Positions 48,790-59,979 are shown, numbered from the stretch's first letter. The stretch is 64,000 nucleotides of DNA from 62-47 sp044463945 (GCA_044463945.1 JBIQLW010000003.1:1-64000); one strand, 5' to 3'. The notes: a model not told the origin generated them from the letters alone. A program made the numbers and translations.

Positions 48790-49488
48790 ATGATTGAACT
48801 TCGACCCTTCGACACGCTTGGCGCGGCCGATCACGGCTGGCTCAACGCGCACCACCACTTCTCGTTTGCCAGCTACGTCGACCCCAAGCGGATGAATCAC
48901 GGCCGCCTGCGGGTGTGGAACGACGACGAGATCGCCCCGAACTCGGGCTTCCCGCCGCATCCCCACGCCAACATGGAGATCATCACCTTCGTTCGCGAAG
49001 GCGCGATCACCCATCAGGACTCACTCGGCAACAAGGGACGCACCGAAGCCGGCGACGTCCAGGTGATGAGCGCGGGTTCGGGCATCCGCCACGCCGAATA
49101 CAACCTTGAGCCGGTGCCGACGCGGATCTTCCAGATCTGGATCGAGCCCGATCAGGATGGCGGACAGCCGTGCTGGGGTGCCAAGCCGTTCCCGAAGGGC
49201 GACCGCTCGGGCCGTTTCGTGACGCTGGCGAGCGGTATCGCCGGGGACGCCGACGCGCTACCGATCCGCGCCAATGCCCGCGTTGTCGCCGCCACGCTCA
49301 GGAGCGGCGAGAGCGCCAGCTATTCGCTCGGTGAAGCGCGCCACGGCTATCTGGTGCCCGCGACTGGCGCGGTCGAGATCAACGGCGTGCGCGCCGATGC
49401 ACGCGACGGCGTCGCGATCCGCGACGAAGCAAACCTCACGATCACCGCGCTTGCGGATTCGGAAGTTGTGCTCGTCGATGCCGCGTAA
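48790..49488 (+). CDS. Pirin family protein
   Basis: A 232-aa bicupin. It has HHHFSFASYVDPKRMNHGRL, the metal-binding GFPPHPHANMEIITFVREGA (His/His/Glu) and GDVQVMSAGSGIRHAEYN, the pirin signatures. Bacterial pirins are linked to quercetin dioxygenase-like activity or redox regulation. ATG 48790 has a GGAAAGGAG ribosome site. Divergent from the LysR gene and followed by wrbA, which suggests a redox or quinone-stress response. Confidence 0.93.
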   Translation: MIELRPFDTLGAADHGWLNAHHHFSFASYVDPKRMNHGRLRVWNDDEIAPNSGFPPHPHANMEIITFVREGAITHQDSLGNKGRTEAGDVQVMSAGSGIRHAEYNLEPVPTRIFQIWIEPDQDGGQPCWGAKPFPKGDRSGRFVTLASGIAGDADALPIRANARVVAATLRSGESASYSLGEARHGYLVPATGAVEINGVRADARDGVAIRDEANLTITALADSEVVLVDAA

Positions 49489-49499
49489 CTGACCACCTC

Positions 49500-49538
49500 G
49501 CCGTGCCGGCGTATATACACCGGCACGGCCTTTCTTTC
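49500..49538 (+). terminator. Terminator after pirin gene
   Basis: Perfect 10-bp stem GCCGTGCCGG / CCGGCACGGC (49500-49509 and 49520-49529) followed by CTTTCTTTCCC. Confidence 0.8.
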
Positions 49539-49566
49539 CCTCAAGCAACATGCCGGAGATACAAAC

Positions 49567-50166
49567 ATGGCAAAGGTTCTCGTTCTCTATTATTCCGCCT
49601 ACGGTCACATCGAGGCGATGGCCAACGCCGTCGCCGAAGGCGCGCGCGAGGCCGGCGCGACGGCGGACATCAAGCGCGTGCCCGAACTGGTACCGCCGGA
49701 GGTGGCCAAGGCCGCGCACTACAAGCTCGATCAGGCAGCACCCGTCGCCACGATCAACGACCTCGTCAATTATGACGCGATCGTGGTTGGCACCGGCACC
49801 CGCTTCGGCCGCATGTCGTCGCAGATGGCCAACTTCCTCGATCAGGCCGGCGGGCTGTGGGCCAAGGGCGCGCTGCACGGCAAGGTCGGCGGCGCGTTCA
49901 GTTCGACCGCGACCCAGCACGGCGGACAGGAAACCACGCTGTTCTCGATCATCACCAACCTGTTGCACTTCGGCATGGTCATCGTCGGGCTGAACTACGG
50001 CTTTGCCGGGCAGATGGGCGTCAAGGAAGTGACCGGCGGCGCGCCCTACGGCGCCACCACCATCGCCGATGGTGACGGCAGCCGTCAGCCCTCCGCCAAC
50101 GAACTCGCCGGCGCGCGCTATCAGGGCCGCGCGATCGCGGAAACCGCGATAAAACTGCACGGCTGA
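49567..50166 (+). CDS. wrbA: NAD(P)H:quinone oxidoreductase WrbA
   Basis: A 199-aa flavodoxin-like protein: VLVLYYSAYGHIEAMANAVA (FMN phosphate loop), IVVGTGTRFGRMSSQMANFL, FSSTATQHGGQETTLFSIIT and GAPYGATTIADGDGSRQPSA. WrbA reduces quinones by two electrons, avoiding semiquinone radicals. Length and motifs are complete. Confidence 0.96.
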   Translation: MAKVLVLYYSAYGHIEAMANAVAEGAREAGATADIKRVPELVPPEVAKAAHYKLDQAAPVATINDLVNYDAIVVGTGTRFGRMSSQMANFLDQAGGLWAKGALHGKVGGAFSSTATQHGGQETTLFSIITNLLHFGMVIVGLNYGFAGQMGVKEVTGGAPYGATTIADGDGSRQPSANELAGARYQGRAIAETAIKLHG

Positions 50167-50298
50167 GCGGGAAATTCTCTATCATCTCAACGCACAATCC
50201 TCAGCCATGTGATCTCCACATGGCTATCCCGCAGTGCAACATATTGCGATCGCTCCTGCGGTACCCATGTCTTCTAATGAGAATAGAGGAGATGGGTC

Positions 50299-50397
50299 AT
50301 GAGCGAGTTGTATTACCTGTATCATGCCTCCCCGAGCCCGCTTCCGGGCCTGGTGATGGACTGGATCCGCAGCACATTCGGCTTCGCCGCCAAGTAG
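50299..50397 (+). CDS. Possible small protein, 32 aa
   Basis: ATG 50299 has a good GAGGAGATGG ribosome site. The product MSELYYLYHASPSPLPGLVM, then DWIRSTFGFAAK is short, aromatic and amphipathic. It lies alone in the spacer between wrbA and ligD. Codon choice is like that of the neighbours. Only comparative data could settle whether it is real. Confidence 0.4.
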   Translation: MSELYYLYHASPSPLPGLVMDWIRSTFGFAAK

Positions 50398-50472
50398 CAG
50401 ACGATAGGCCGGTCAGGACGCTCGCCCACGCCTTGACCGGCCGCCTTCTATCGGTCGGCCGCGATCCGCAAG

Positions 50473-53124
50473 TCAGCCGCTTGCCAGCTTGTCGATGGCG
50501 CCCCGCAAGGGTCGCGCGCTGTCGTCGTAATCCCGCCACGCCTTCAACGTCTTCACCAGCTTCGGCACATTGCGTAACGTGAACTGGCCGGGCCGCAATC
50601 CGGCGCGGACCTGCGTCCATGCCAGCGGCATCGACACGGTCGCCAACGGACGCGCGCGCGGCGCCAGCGGAGCCACCGCCGTCGCCATGCGGTCGTTGCG
50701 CAAGTAATCGAGGAAAATCTTTCCCTTGCGCTGCGCTTTCGCCATCGTGATCAGATAGCGCTCAGGCTCGTCGGCGGCGAGACGGCGGCACACCTCGCGG
50801 GCAAATGCCTTGGCGTCGGCCCAGGCCGGCGTCTGCGATTTCGCAGCTCGCGCCAGCGGCACCACCACGTGCAGCCCCTTGCCGCCGGTGGTCTTGCAGA
50901 ACGGCACCAGCCCCAATCCTTCGAGCCGCGCCCGCATCGTCTGCGCCGCTTCGACCACGCGATCGAAGGCGACATCGGGACCTGGATCGAGGTCGAACAC
51001 CAGACGCCCCGGCACCGTCGGATCGCCCGGCGCGTTATTCCAGGCATGAAGCTCGATGCCGCCCATCTGCGCCACTGCCGCCAGCCCCTCGACGCGATCG
51101 ATCTGAAGATAGGGTTTGCGGTCGCCGGCGATTTTCACCACCTCGATCAGGTTCGACGTGCCCGGCATGGCGTGACGCTGGAAGAACGTCTCGCCGCCGA
51201 TGCCGTCCGGCGCACGCACGATCGAGCACGGCCGTCCCTTGATGTGCGGCATCAGCCAGTCGCCGACCGCCTCGAAATAGTTCGCAAGGTCGCGCTTGGT
51301 GATGGGCTCGCCCGCGCCGTCGTCGGGCCACAGCGCCTTGTCGGGATGGGTGATCGGCACCCCCATCACCACGCAGGATCCACCGTTGGCCTTGGCCGTT
51401 GTGGCGCGAGACGATGCGTTGGCCGCACGTTTCGCCGAATTGCGGCGCGCCGGCTTTGCCACCGGCGTCACGCTGGCCGGCACCGGGCGCTCGGCCACCA
51501 CCTCGCGCGCCGGCTTGTCCTGACGCAGGCCCTTGAACGCCGCCTGCCGGATATTGCCGGCCGTCGTCCAGCCGGCAAATTCGATCTCGGCGACCAGTTC
51601 GGGACGCAGCCAATGCACCCCGGCGGCCTTTGCCGGCGCGTTGGCGCCGCCGAACGGACTGCGGTTCGCAGCCGCCTCCTTCAGCTTCGGCATCAGCCGC
51701 TTAACCACATCCCGGCCAAAACCGGTGCCGACATTGCCGACATAGACCAGATCGCCGTTGCGATGGACGCCGGCCAACAGCGAGCGGAATTTGCCGCCGC
51801 TGCTGGTCCAGCCGCCCAGCACCACCTCGTGCCCGGCCCGGCATTTCGACTTGATCCAGCTCTCGGTGCGGCCCGAGCGATAGGGCGCGTCAAGACGCTT
51901 GGAAATGACGCCCTCAAGCGACATCCGGCACGCCGAGCGCAACACCGCATCGCCCCCCGTCTCGAAATGTTCGACATAACGGATGTCGCCGCGCGCCGTG
52001 GCGTCGGAGCTTTTCTCCAGGAGTTCGGCCAGCGCCGCCTTGCGCGCCGAAAGCGGCTGGTCGCGCCAGTCGTGGCCGGCGGCGGACAACAGATCGAACG
52101 CGAAGAAGATCAGGTTATCGGTGTCTCCATCGGCCAGCGCCGCCTGCAAAGCGGCGAAGTCGGGCGCGCCGTTGCGATCGAGCGCCACGATCTCGCCGTC
52201 GATGATGCAGTCGGGCAGCCGCTGCGCCGCCTTGGCGATAGCCGGAAATTTCGCGGTCCAGTCGAGCCCGTTACGGGTGCGCAGCGCGACCGCGCCGTCC
52301 GCCACCCGCATCTGGACGCGGTAGCCGTCGAACTTGATCTCGTGGGCCCAGCCGGCGCCGGCCGGCGGACGCTCGCGCAGCGTGCAGAGTTGCGGGCGGA
52401 TGAACTCAGGCATCGCCGCGTCCGGCGGCGATGAGCGTTTCACCGCCGCCCGCGCGGTCGCCGCCATGCCGGTGTTGGAGTCCCACTCCGCACCGGCCGG
52501 GGCGCGGGCGCGGCCTTTGGTCATGAACCGCGTCGGTCCCGGCCCCTTGCCGGCGGCGATGGCCGCTATGTCGCGGCCGGACGCTACGGAGCGGTCTTGC
52601 TCCAGAATGTCGTTGGCCTTGCCCTCGCGGGCGGCGGCGTCGCGGTGCTTGATCAGCAGCCAGTTGGTGCGCTTGCCCCCGCTGCGGTCGTGGCGCATCC
52701 GCACCAGCACCCATTCGCCATGGAGTTTCTCTCCCTCCAGCGTGAATTTCAGGTCGCCCTTCTTCAACCCGCCGTCCGGATCGTCGCTCGACCAGTAGCC
52801 GCGATCCCAGATCATCACCGTACCGCCGCCGTATTGGCCTTTGGGGATAGTGCCTTCAAAATCACCGTAGTCGAGCGGATGGTCCTCGACCTCGACCGCG
52901 AGGCGCTTGTCGGCCGGATCGAGCGATGGCCCCCGCGTCACCGCCCACGACTTGAAGACGCCGTCGCGTTCAAGCCGCAGGTCGTAATGCAGCCGGGTCG
53001 CGGCGTGCTTCTGGATGACGAAGCGCGGCCGCCTGCCGGCCTTTACAGCGGCGGTGCCGCGCGGCTCGGCGGTGACGTCGAAATCCCGCTTCGCCCGGTA
53101 TGTGGCGAGCTTTGTCCTGGCCAT
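50473..53124 (-). CDS. ligD: Multifunctional NHEJ DNA ligase LigD
   Basis: An 883-aa three-domain protein. The 3'-phosphoesterase domain comes first (FVIQKHAATRLHYDLRLERD, DHPLDYGDFEGTIPKGQYGG, about 35-165). The ATP-dependent ligase has AHEIKFDGYRVQ with the adenylated Lys264 and later SLEGVISKRLDAPYRSGRTE. The primase-polymerase comes last (ITHPDKALWP, GRLVFDLDPGPDVAFDRVVE, KTTGGKGLHVVVPL). It trims, fills and seals double-strand breaks with Ku, which is encoded divergently next door. Complete. Confidence 0.97.
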   Translation of the reverse strand: MARTKLATYRAKRDFDVTAEPRGTAAVKAGRRPRFVIQKHAATRLHYDLRLERDGVFKSWAVTRGPSLDPADKRLAVEVEDHPLDYGDFEGTIPKGQYGGGTVMIWDRGYWSSDDPDGGLKKGDLKFTLEGEKLHGEWVLVRMRHDRSGGKRTNWLLIKHRDAAAREGKANDILEQDRSVASGRDIAAIAAGKGPGPTRFMTKGRARAPAGAEWDSNTGMAATARAAVKRSSPPDAAMPEFIRPQLCTLRERPPAGAGWAHEIKFDGYRVQMRVADGAVALRTRNGLDWTAKFPAIAKAAQRLPDCIIDGEIVALDRNGAPDFAALQAALADGDTDNLIFFAFDLLSAAGHDWRDQPLSARKAALAELLEKSSDATARGDIRYVEHFETGGDAVLRSACRMSLEGVISKRLDAPYRSGRTESWIKSKCRAGHEVVLGGWTSSGGKFRSLLAGVHRNGDLVYVGNVGTGFGRDVVKRLMPKLKEAAANRSPFGGANAPAKAAGVHWLRPELVAEIEFAGWTTAGNIRQAAFKGLRQDKPAREVVAERPVPASVTPVAKPARRNSAKRAANASSRATTAKANGGSCVVMGVPITHPDKALWPDDGAGEPITKRDLANYFEAVGDWLMPHIKGRPCSIVRAPDGIGGETFFQRHAMPGTSNLIEVVKIAGDRKPYLQIDRVEGLAAVAQMGGIELHAWNNAPGDPTVPGRLVFDLDPGPDVAFDRVVEAAQTMRARLEGLGLVPFCKTTGGKGLHVVVPLARAAKSQTPAWADAKAFAREVCRRLAADEPERYLITMAKAQRKGKIFLDYLRNDRMATAVAPLAPRARPLATVSMPLAWTQVRAGLRPGQFTLRNVPKLVKTLKAWRDYDDSARPLRGAIDKLASG

Positions 53125-53199
53125 GGCAGCATCCCCGCGCGGTCACGGAACGAAAAGTTCCCACCGCCGTTAAAGTTCCACACCACGAAAGGGATGGCC

Positions 53200-54060
53200 A
53201 TGCCGCCGCGTGCGTACTGGAAAGGCTTGCTGAAACTGTCACTGGTGTCCTGCCCTGTCGTCCTCTACCCGGCGACCACGACGGCGGAGCGCACCCGCTT
53301 CCACCAGATCAACCGCAAGACCGGACATCGGCTGCGGCAGCAGATGGTGGATTCGGAAACCGGCGAGGTGGTCGAGGGCGAGCAGAAAGGCCGCGGCTAC
53401 GAACTGGCGAAAGGCCAGTACGTCGCCATCGATCCCGGCGAACTCGACGCCATCCAGATCGAAAGCACGCGCACCATCGAGATCGATCAGTTCGTGCCGC
53501 GCGAGGACATCGACGAACGCTATTTCGAAAAGCCCTATTTCATCGCACCGGACGGCAAGACCGGGATCGATGCCTTCGCGGTGATCCGCGACGCCATGAA
53601 ACGGCAGGACAAGACCGCGCTCGCGCGCATCGTGCTGACCAACCGCGAGCATGTCATCGCACTGCGGCCGCTGGACAAGGGGCTGCTCGGCATCACGCTG
53701 CGCTATCCTTACGAACTGCGCGACGAGGCGGATTACTTCGACGACATCCCCTCGCCCCGTATTTCAAAGGACATGGTGGACCTCGCCGCACACATCCTCG
53801 ACACCAAGTCAGCGCGCTTCGATCCCGATACTTTCAAGGATAAGTACGAGGTGGCGCTGAAAGCGCTGGTCAAGCGCAAGGCCGCCGGCAAGACCATCAA
53901 GGCGGCTGAGCCGGCGGCTCAAGCGGACAATGTGATCGATCTGATGGCCGCGCTTCGCGCCAGCCTCGGGCGGAAGCCCACGCCCCGGGCGGCCCCGGTG
54001 GCGGCAACGCGGCGCAAGAGCACCAAGACCACCGCGCGGCGCAAGGCCCGCGCCTCCTGA
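53200..54060 (+). CDS. ku: Bacterial Ku DNA end-binding protein
   Basis: A 286-aa protein: MPPRAYWKGLLKLSLVSCPV, RTRFHQINRKTGHRLRQQMV, EVVEGEQKGRGYELAKGQYV and IEIDQFVPREDIDERYFEKP. It forms the homodimeric ring that binds broken DNA ends and recruits LigD. The C-terminal 45 residues are Lys/Arg/Ala-rich, typical of DNA-binding tails in rhizobial Ku. ATG 53200 sits 6 nt after AAAGGG. It is divergent from ligD with a 75-nt shared promoter region. Confidence 0.96.
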   Translation: MPPRAYWKGLLKLSLVSCPVVLYPATTTAERTRFHQINRKTGHRLRQQMVDSETGEVVEGEQKGRGYELAKGQYVAIDPGELDAIQIESTRTIEIDQFVPREDIDERYFEKPYFIAPDGKTGIDAFAVIRDAMKRQDKTALARIVLTNREHVIALRPLDKGLLGITLRYPYELRDEADYFDDIPSPRISKDMVDLAAHILDTKSARFDPDTFKDKYEVALKALVKRKAAGKTIKAAEPAAQADNVIDLMAALRASLGRKPTPRAAPVAATRRKSTKTTARRKARAS

Positions 54061-54076
54061 GGAGTTTCACGCTCTC

Positions 54077-54139
54077 ACGGAAACGCCTTGAGACGTCATT
54101 GCCGGACTCGATCCGGCAATCCATCCTTTTCGAAAGATA
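54077..54139. repeat. Dispersed intergenic palindromic repeat, copy 2
   Basis: ACGGAAACGCC, then GTCATTGCCGGACTCGATCC and GGCAATCCATC, related to 38822-38880. The hairpin ATTGCCGGA / TCCGGCAAT is perfect although the base differs from copy 1, which is a compensated change. It lies between ku and the HU gene. Confidence 0.7.
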
Positions 54140-54185
54140 GAAAATGACGGACCGGGCTCCGGCACCGGCCGGAACCCGGATCGTC

Positions 54186-54485
54186 TCACACCGCGTCCTT
54201 GGCCGCCTTGACCGGGCGGGCCCGGACGATCTTGCGGGCCGGCTTGGCCTTGAAGGTCATGGCTTCGCCAGTGAAGGGATTGACGCCCTTGCGAGCCTTG
54301 GTGGCCGGCTTCTTGACGACGACGAACTTGGCGAACCCGGGAACGAGGAAGATGCCATTCTTCTTCAGTTCCTTGTGGCCGACCTCAACGAGCGTGTCCA
54401 TCACGCCCTTGACGTCCCGCTTCGACAATTCGGTTTGCGTCGCAATCCGTTCGATCAACTGCGCTTTCGACATCTGGGTGGGCAT
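54186..54485 (-). CDS. HU-family DNA-binding protein
   Basis: A 99-aa protein: MSKAQLIERIATQTELSKRD, VKGVMDTLVEVGHKELKKNG, IFLVPGFAKFVVVKKPATKA, RKGVNPFTGEAMTFKAKPAR. It is the HU/IHF fold with the GFAKF strand and a PxTG(E) DNA-arm (VNPFTGEAM). It bends and compacts DNA. The Lys/Arg/Pro/Ala-rich C-terminus is slightly extended. Confidence 0.95.
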   Translation of the reverse strand: MPTQMSKAQLIERIATQTELSKRDVKGVMDTLVEVGHKELKKNGIFLVPGFAKFVVVKKPATKARKGVNPFTGEAMTFKAKPARKIVRARPVKAAKDAV

Positions 54486-54644
54486 TGTATCTCCTCTGAT
54501 TCGCCCTCGTTATCACGCGAACCATATTGGAACGGCCCCGCAAAAAGCGGCATTCCGCTCAGGTTTGCACAGCTTTGTTGACGAGAATCGCTATTTTTAA
54601 GGGGTTAAACGCTGTTTTTCCGTTCCGGCGCCCATCCGCCGGCG

Positions 54645-55901
54645 TTACAGCCGGACGTGAAGGCCGTGCTCGGCCAGCCGTGCCAGCACGTCGTTGAGGT
54701 GCGATCGATCCCGCGTCTCGATCACGAACTGCAACAGCGTGGCCTTGGCCGGCAGGTCGGAGAACGTGCGCTGGTGCGACACCTCGATGATGTTGGCGCC
54801 GGCCTCCGCCAGCAGATTGCAGACCAGCCCGAGTTGGCCGGGGCGGTCGACGATGTCGATCGCAAGCTGGGTCAGTCGGCCTTCGCGGGCGAGGTCGCGC
54901 GTCAGCACCGAGGCGATCAGCCGGGTATCGATGTTGCCGCCGCTCAGGACCAGCCCGACATTGGCCCCGCGAAACCGCTCGGGATCCGCCAGCACGGCGG
55001 CGAGGCCGGCCGCGCCCGCCCCTTCCGCCACCGTCTTCTCGACCGAGATCAGCATCGCGACAGCGCGCTCGATATCGTCGTCGGACACCAGAACGATGTC
55101 ATCGACGAGCCGACGGATGATCTCCCGCGTGATCAGTCCCGGTGCCTTGACCGCGATGCCCTCGGCCAGGGTGTCGCCGCGGCTCGGCAGATCAGTGCCC
55201 TTGATGACGTTGTACATCGACGGGTAAAGCCGCGCCTGAACGCCGATGATGCGGATGCCGGGATTGATCGCCTTCGCCGCGATGGCGATGCCGGAGATCA
55301 GGCCGCCGCCGCCGATCGGCACCAGCAGGACCTCCAGTTCGGGAACGGCATTGAGCATCTCGGCGGCGATGGTCCCCTGCCCGGCGATAATCAGCGGATC
55401 GTCGTAAGGGTGGATCAGCGTCAGGCCGCGCGCCGCGACGTGCTCCTGCACGCACCTGCCGGCTTCCTCCAGCGTCTGGCCGGCGATAATGACTTCCGCG
55501 CCGTGGCGGCGGGTGTTCTCGATCTTCACCATTGGCGTGCCGATCGGCATGACGATGGTGGCGGGAATGCCGAGACGCATGGCGTGATAGGCGACGCCCT
55601 GGGCGTGATTGCCGGCGGACATCGCGATGACGCCGCAGCGGCGCTCGTCCGCCGACAACGCCGACAGCCGGTTGAGCGCGCCGCGCTCCTTGAAGGTCGA
55701 GGTGAATTGCAGGTTCTCGAACTTGAGCCAGATGTTGCAACCGCAAATCTCGCTCAACGTCCGGCTCGGGCTGCAATCGGTGACGATCACCGCGCCGCGC
55801 ACCACCGCCGCCGCCGCTTCGATATCCGCCGGCGTGACCGTGCCGTCGCCGGCCGGGCCCGCCGCGACCGGGGCTGACAGCGGGTTTGCTTGGGAGGACA
55901 T
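54645..55901 (-). CDS. ilvA: Threonine ammonia-lyase (threonine dehydratase)
   Basis: A 418-aa PLP enzyme. PLP Lys71 lies in FTSTFKERGALNRLS; SAGNHAQGVAYHAMRLGIPA and the phosphate loop VPIGGGGLISGIA follow. The C-terminal domain (about 330-418: LAIDIVDRPGQLGLVCNLLA, EAGANIIEVSHQR) is ACT-like, so activity is probably regulated. It deaminates threonine, and often serine, to 2-oxobutyrate or pyruvate. It lies 113 nt after sdaA on the same strand, so it may be co-regulated with that catabolic set. It could be the TdcB-like catabolic form. Confidence 0.93.
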   Translation of the reverse strand: MSSQANPLSAPVAAGPAGDGTVTPADIEAAAAVVRGAVIVTDCSPSRTLSEICGCNIWLKFENLQFTSTFKERGALNRLSALSADERRCGVIAMSAGNHAQGVAYHAMRLGIPATIVMPIGTPMVKIENTRRHGAEVIIAGQTLEEAGRCVQEHVAARGLTLIHPYDDPLIIAGQGTIAAEMLNAVPELEVLLVPIGGGGLISGIAIAAKAINPGIRIIGVQARLYPSMYNVIKGTDLPSRGDTLAEGIAVKAPGLITREIIRRLVDDIVLVSDDDIERAVAMLISVEKTVAEGAGAAGLAAVLADPERFRGANVGLVLSGGNIDTRLIASVLTRDLAREGRLTQLAIDIVDRPGQLGLVCNLLAEAGANIIEVSHQRTFSDLPAKATLLQFVIETRDRSHLNDVLARLAEHGLHVRL

Positions 55902-56014
55902 CGTCATCACCTTTTCATCACCGGTCTTCCACGCCCGAAACCGCCGCACGCATCTCGTTTACAACCCACACGCCCGCGCTTCAGCGGGTCATAGCAGATC
56001 GCGACGGCCCCGTC

Positions 56015-57423
<1,409 letters not shown>

Positions 57424-57424
<1 letters not shown>

Positions 57425-58593
57425 CACGCGGCTGGAAGCTGCTGCTTCACCAGTTCGACCCAATACGCGGCGCCGAGCGGCAGGATCGCGTCGTTGAAAT
57501 CGTAATAGGGATTGTGCAACGGCGGATCGTTGTCGGTTTCGCCGGCGCCGATGCAGATGTAAGCGCCCGGCCGCTTCTGAAGCATGAACGCGAAATCTTC
57601 CGACCCCATCGCCGGCTTGATGTCGGTCGCAACCAGATCGTTCCCGACCAGTTTCATCGCCGCGGCAGCCGCCGCGTCGGTTTCCTCCGGCGTATTGATG
57701 ACGCCGGGATAGCCCCGCATGTAGTTGATGTCGATGGTCGCGCCATGGGTTTGCGCGATGCCGGCGCAGACCTCCTTCATCGCCGCCTCGACCCGATCCT
57801 GCACGTCGGCGTCCAGGGTGCGGACGGTGCCGCGCAGCACGACGTGCTCGGGCACGACGTTCCAGGTGTCGCCACCGTGAATCTGCGTCACCGTGACGAC
57901 GGCGGATTCGACCGCGCCGATCTTGCGGCTGACGATGGTTTGCAGCGCATTGATCAGCCCGGCGGCGACGACCACGGAATCGATGCCGGTTTCGGGCGCA
58001 GCCGCGTGGCAGCCCTTGCCGACCACCTGGATCTCGAACGTGTCGAGAAACGCCGTCGCGATTCCGGTGCGGATGGCGAAGCGGCCGCGCGGGATCTGCG
58101 GAATGTTGTGCATCCCGTAGACCGCGTCGGCGGGAAACTTCTCGAACAGCCCTTCCTCGACCATCTTGCGGCCGCCGCCCTCGTTCTCCTCGGCCGGCTG
58201 GAAGATGAAATGCACAGTGCCGCGGAACGGCCGGTGCCGTGCCAGATGCACCGCGGCGCCGAGTAGCATCGCGGTGTGGCCGTCGTGGCCGCAGCCGTGC
58301 ATCTTGCCCTCGTTCATCGACTTGTACGGCCGCGCGCCAAGCTCCTGCATGTTGAGCGCGTCCATGTCGGCGCGCAGCGCGATGCTGGGGCCGTCGCCGT
58401 TCTTCAGCGTTCCCACCACGCCGGTCCCGCCCAAGCCGCGGTCAACCGCGATCTGCATTTCCATCAGCGTGTCGGCGACGATCTGAGCTGTGCGGTGCTC
58501 CTCGAACGCGGTTTCCGGGTTGGCATGGATGTCATGACGCCAGCCGGTCATCCGGGCGCAGATGTCGTCTTCGATCCCAAATGTCTGCGACAT
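57424..58593 (-). CDS. M20-family amidohydrolase (N-acyl amino acid deacylase type)
   Basis: A 389-aa protein of the M20D/hippurate-hydrolase group: RHDIHANPETAFEEHRTAQI, ALRADMDALNMQE, HGCGHDGHTAMLLGAAVHLA (metal Cys/His), FIFQPAEENEGGGRKMVEEG (catalytic Glu pair) and the C-terminal KPAMGSEDFAFMLQKRPGAY. It should remove an acyl group from an amino acid. It is tightly coupled to sdaA downstream and to a DUF3100 permease 21 nt upstream, so the substrate is plausibly an N-acylated serine or threonine, which is inference from context. Confidence 0.93.
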
Positions 58594-58614
58594 ATCGATT
58601 CACCTTTCGAGTGG

Positions 58615-59979
58615 TCAGCGATGGAAAAACTCGGCAATCAAAGTCGCGCCGAGGAAGGTGCCGGCCGCCGCCGTCAGCGACACGACCACGATGTGCCAAC
58701 TCAACTGCTTGAAGATCGGCAAATCCTTGGCGACCGAGAAGCCGGCGAGCGCGAGCACGGGCGTGGTGAAGGCCAGGAAGTTCAGCTTTTCCACTTCCGC
58801 GATCATGATGTTGGAGAACGGCAGCAGGCCGGGAATACCCAGCACCGTGGTCACTACCACCAGCACAATGATGTGCGGCACCTTCTTCACCAGGCGGGCG
58901 ATCGTATCGACCAGCAGGGCGACGGCCAGCGCGATAGCGAGCCCGATGATGCTGTCCATCAGCGGGACGTGATAGGCTAGCGTGTTTCCGATCAACACGC
59001 CGCCGGCGACGATGATCCACGCCAGCAGCGAATCCGGAAAGCCGAACGTCGCATGACCCCCGCCGTGAGGCTTGGTTTCACCGGCGCTCTCGATCGACGG
59101 CCCGACGTCCGTGCCGCCCTTGAAATTCGAGAACCGCCCCAGGATCGGCTCCAGCCGGTAATAGAGCCAGGAGCAGGCCGGCAGCGACAGGAACAGCGCG
59201 AAGTAGAACCCGAGCACGGCGGTCATCAGGTTCGCCGCCGACGCGATCGCCGTCAGGTCCTTGGCCATTTCGGGCGGGCTCTGGCCGTTGATGGCGCCGA
59301 TCGCCGCGGCCATCATGCTGCCCGAGCCGACACCGGCGCCCATCGCCAGCGAGCGCGGGTCGAAGATGTGCAGGCTGGCGACGAAGCCCGCCAGCAAGGC
59401 GATGAACAGCGCGCCGAGAACGGTGCCGGTGATGTACTCGGCAAGCACGCCCCGCCCCTCCGGCGAGTCCATGCCGTATTTGTCACCGATGATGATCAGG
59501 TTACCTTCGCGGCCGATCGAGAACGTCGCGCCGACGGCTTCACGCTTCACACCCAGCAGCAACGCAAGCGGAAGACCGAGCGCCAGCGTGCCGAAGGTAT
59601 GACCGAACTCCTGAAATATCAGCGCCCATCCAGCCTGTTGCACGGCGGGCAGCGCGCCGCCGACGGTAAAACCCATCTTGACGATGAACAGCACGAGGCC
59701 GGCATTGAGCAACTGCCCGGCATAGACCTGCAAATTGAGCCCGAACCGGCCCGGCGCGGGAAGGTATGGCGATACGATGCCCCACGCCGCCCCGATCAAC
59801 AGCGCCCAGACCATCGGCTGGAGCAAAATTTTACCCGGCCCGATCTGAAACTGCACCACGCCGATGAGTTCGGCGAGAAACACCACGATCATCACGCCAA
59901 CGAAGATCTTGATCCTGTCGATGACGCTGCGCCCGACGGGCGCGCTGGCAGATTCAATGGAGGCCGAAGTCGTTGTCAT
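58615..59979 (-). CDS. DUF3100-family membrane permease
   Basis: A 454-aa protein with about 10-12 hydrophobic helices (IFVGVMIVVFLAELIGVVQF, VWALLIGAAWGIVSPYLPAP, VPHIIVLVVVTTVLGIPGLL). DUF3100 members typically sit beside M20 amidohydrolases and LysR regulators, as here, and are inferred to be transporters. GVGSGSMMAAAIGAINGQSP is a conserved glycine-rich re-entrant-like segment. ATG 59977-59979 has GGGAGC upstream. First gene of the operon; probably imports the amidohydrolase substrate. Confidence 0.85.
   Translation of the reverse strand: MTTTSASIESASAPVGRSVIDRIKIFVGVMIVVFLAELIGVVQFQIGPGKILLQPMVWALLIGAAWGIVSPYLPAPGRFGLNLQVYAGQLLNAGLVLFIVKMGFTVGGALPAVQQAGWALIFQEFGHTFGTLALGLPLALLLGVKREAVGATFSIGREGNLIIIGDKYGMDSPEGRGVLAEYITGTVLGALFIALLAGFVASLHIFDPRSLAMGAGVGSGSMMAAAIGAINGQSPPEMAKDLTAIASAANLMTAVLGFYFALFLSLPACSWLYYRLEPILGRFSNFKGGTDVGPSIESAGETKPHGGGHATFGFPDSLLAWIIVAGGVLIGNTLAYHVPLMDSIIGLAIALAVALLVDTIARLVKKVPHIIVLVVVTTVLGIPGLLPFSNIMIAEVEKLNFLAFTTPVLALAGFSVAKDLPIFKQLSWHIVVVSLTAAAGTFLGATLIAEFFHR

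Noticed and set aside
50203..50225. AGCCATGTG-ATCTC-CACATGGCT hairpin after wrbA as a terminator
   Set aside because: The stem is good, but no T-run follows on either strand, so I do not call it a rho-independent terminator.
50869..52434. A 521-codon plus-strand frame inside ligD
   Set aside because: Antisense shadow of a complete, conserved LigD; composition typical of GC-rich mirror frames.
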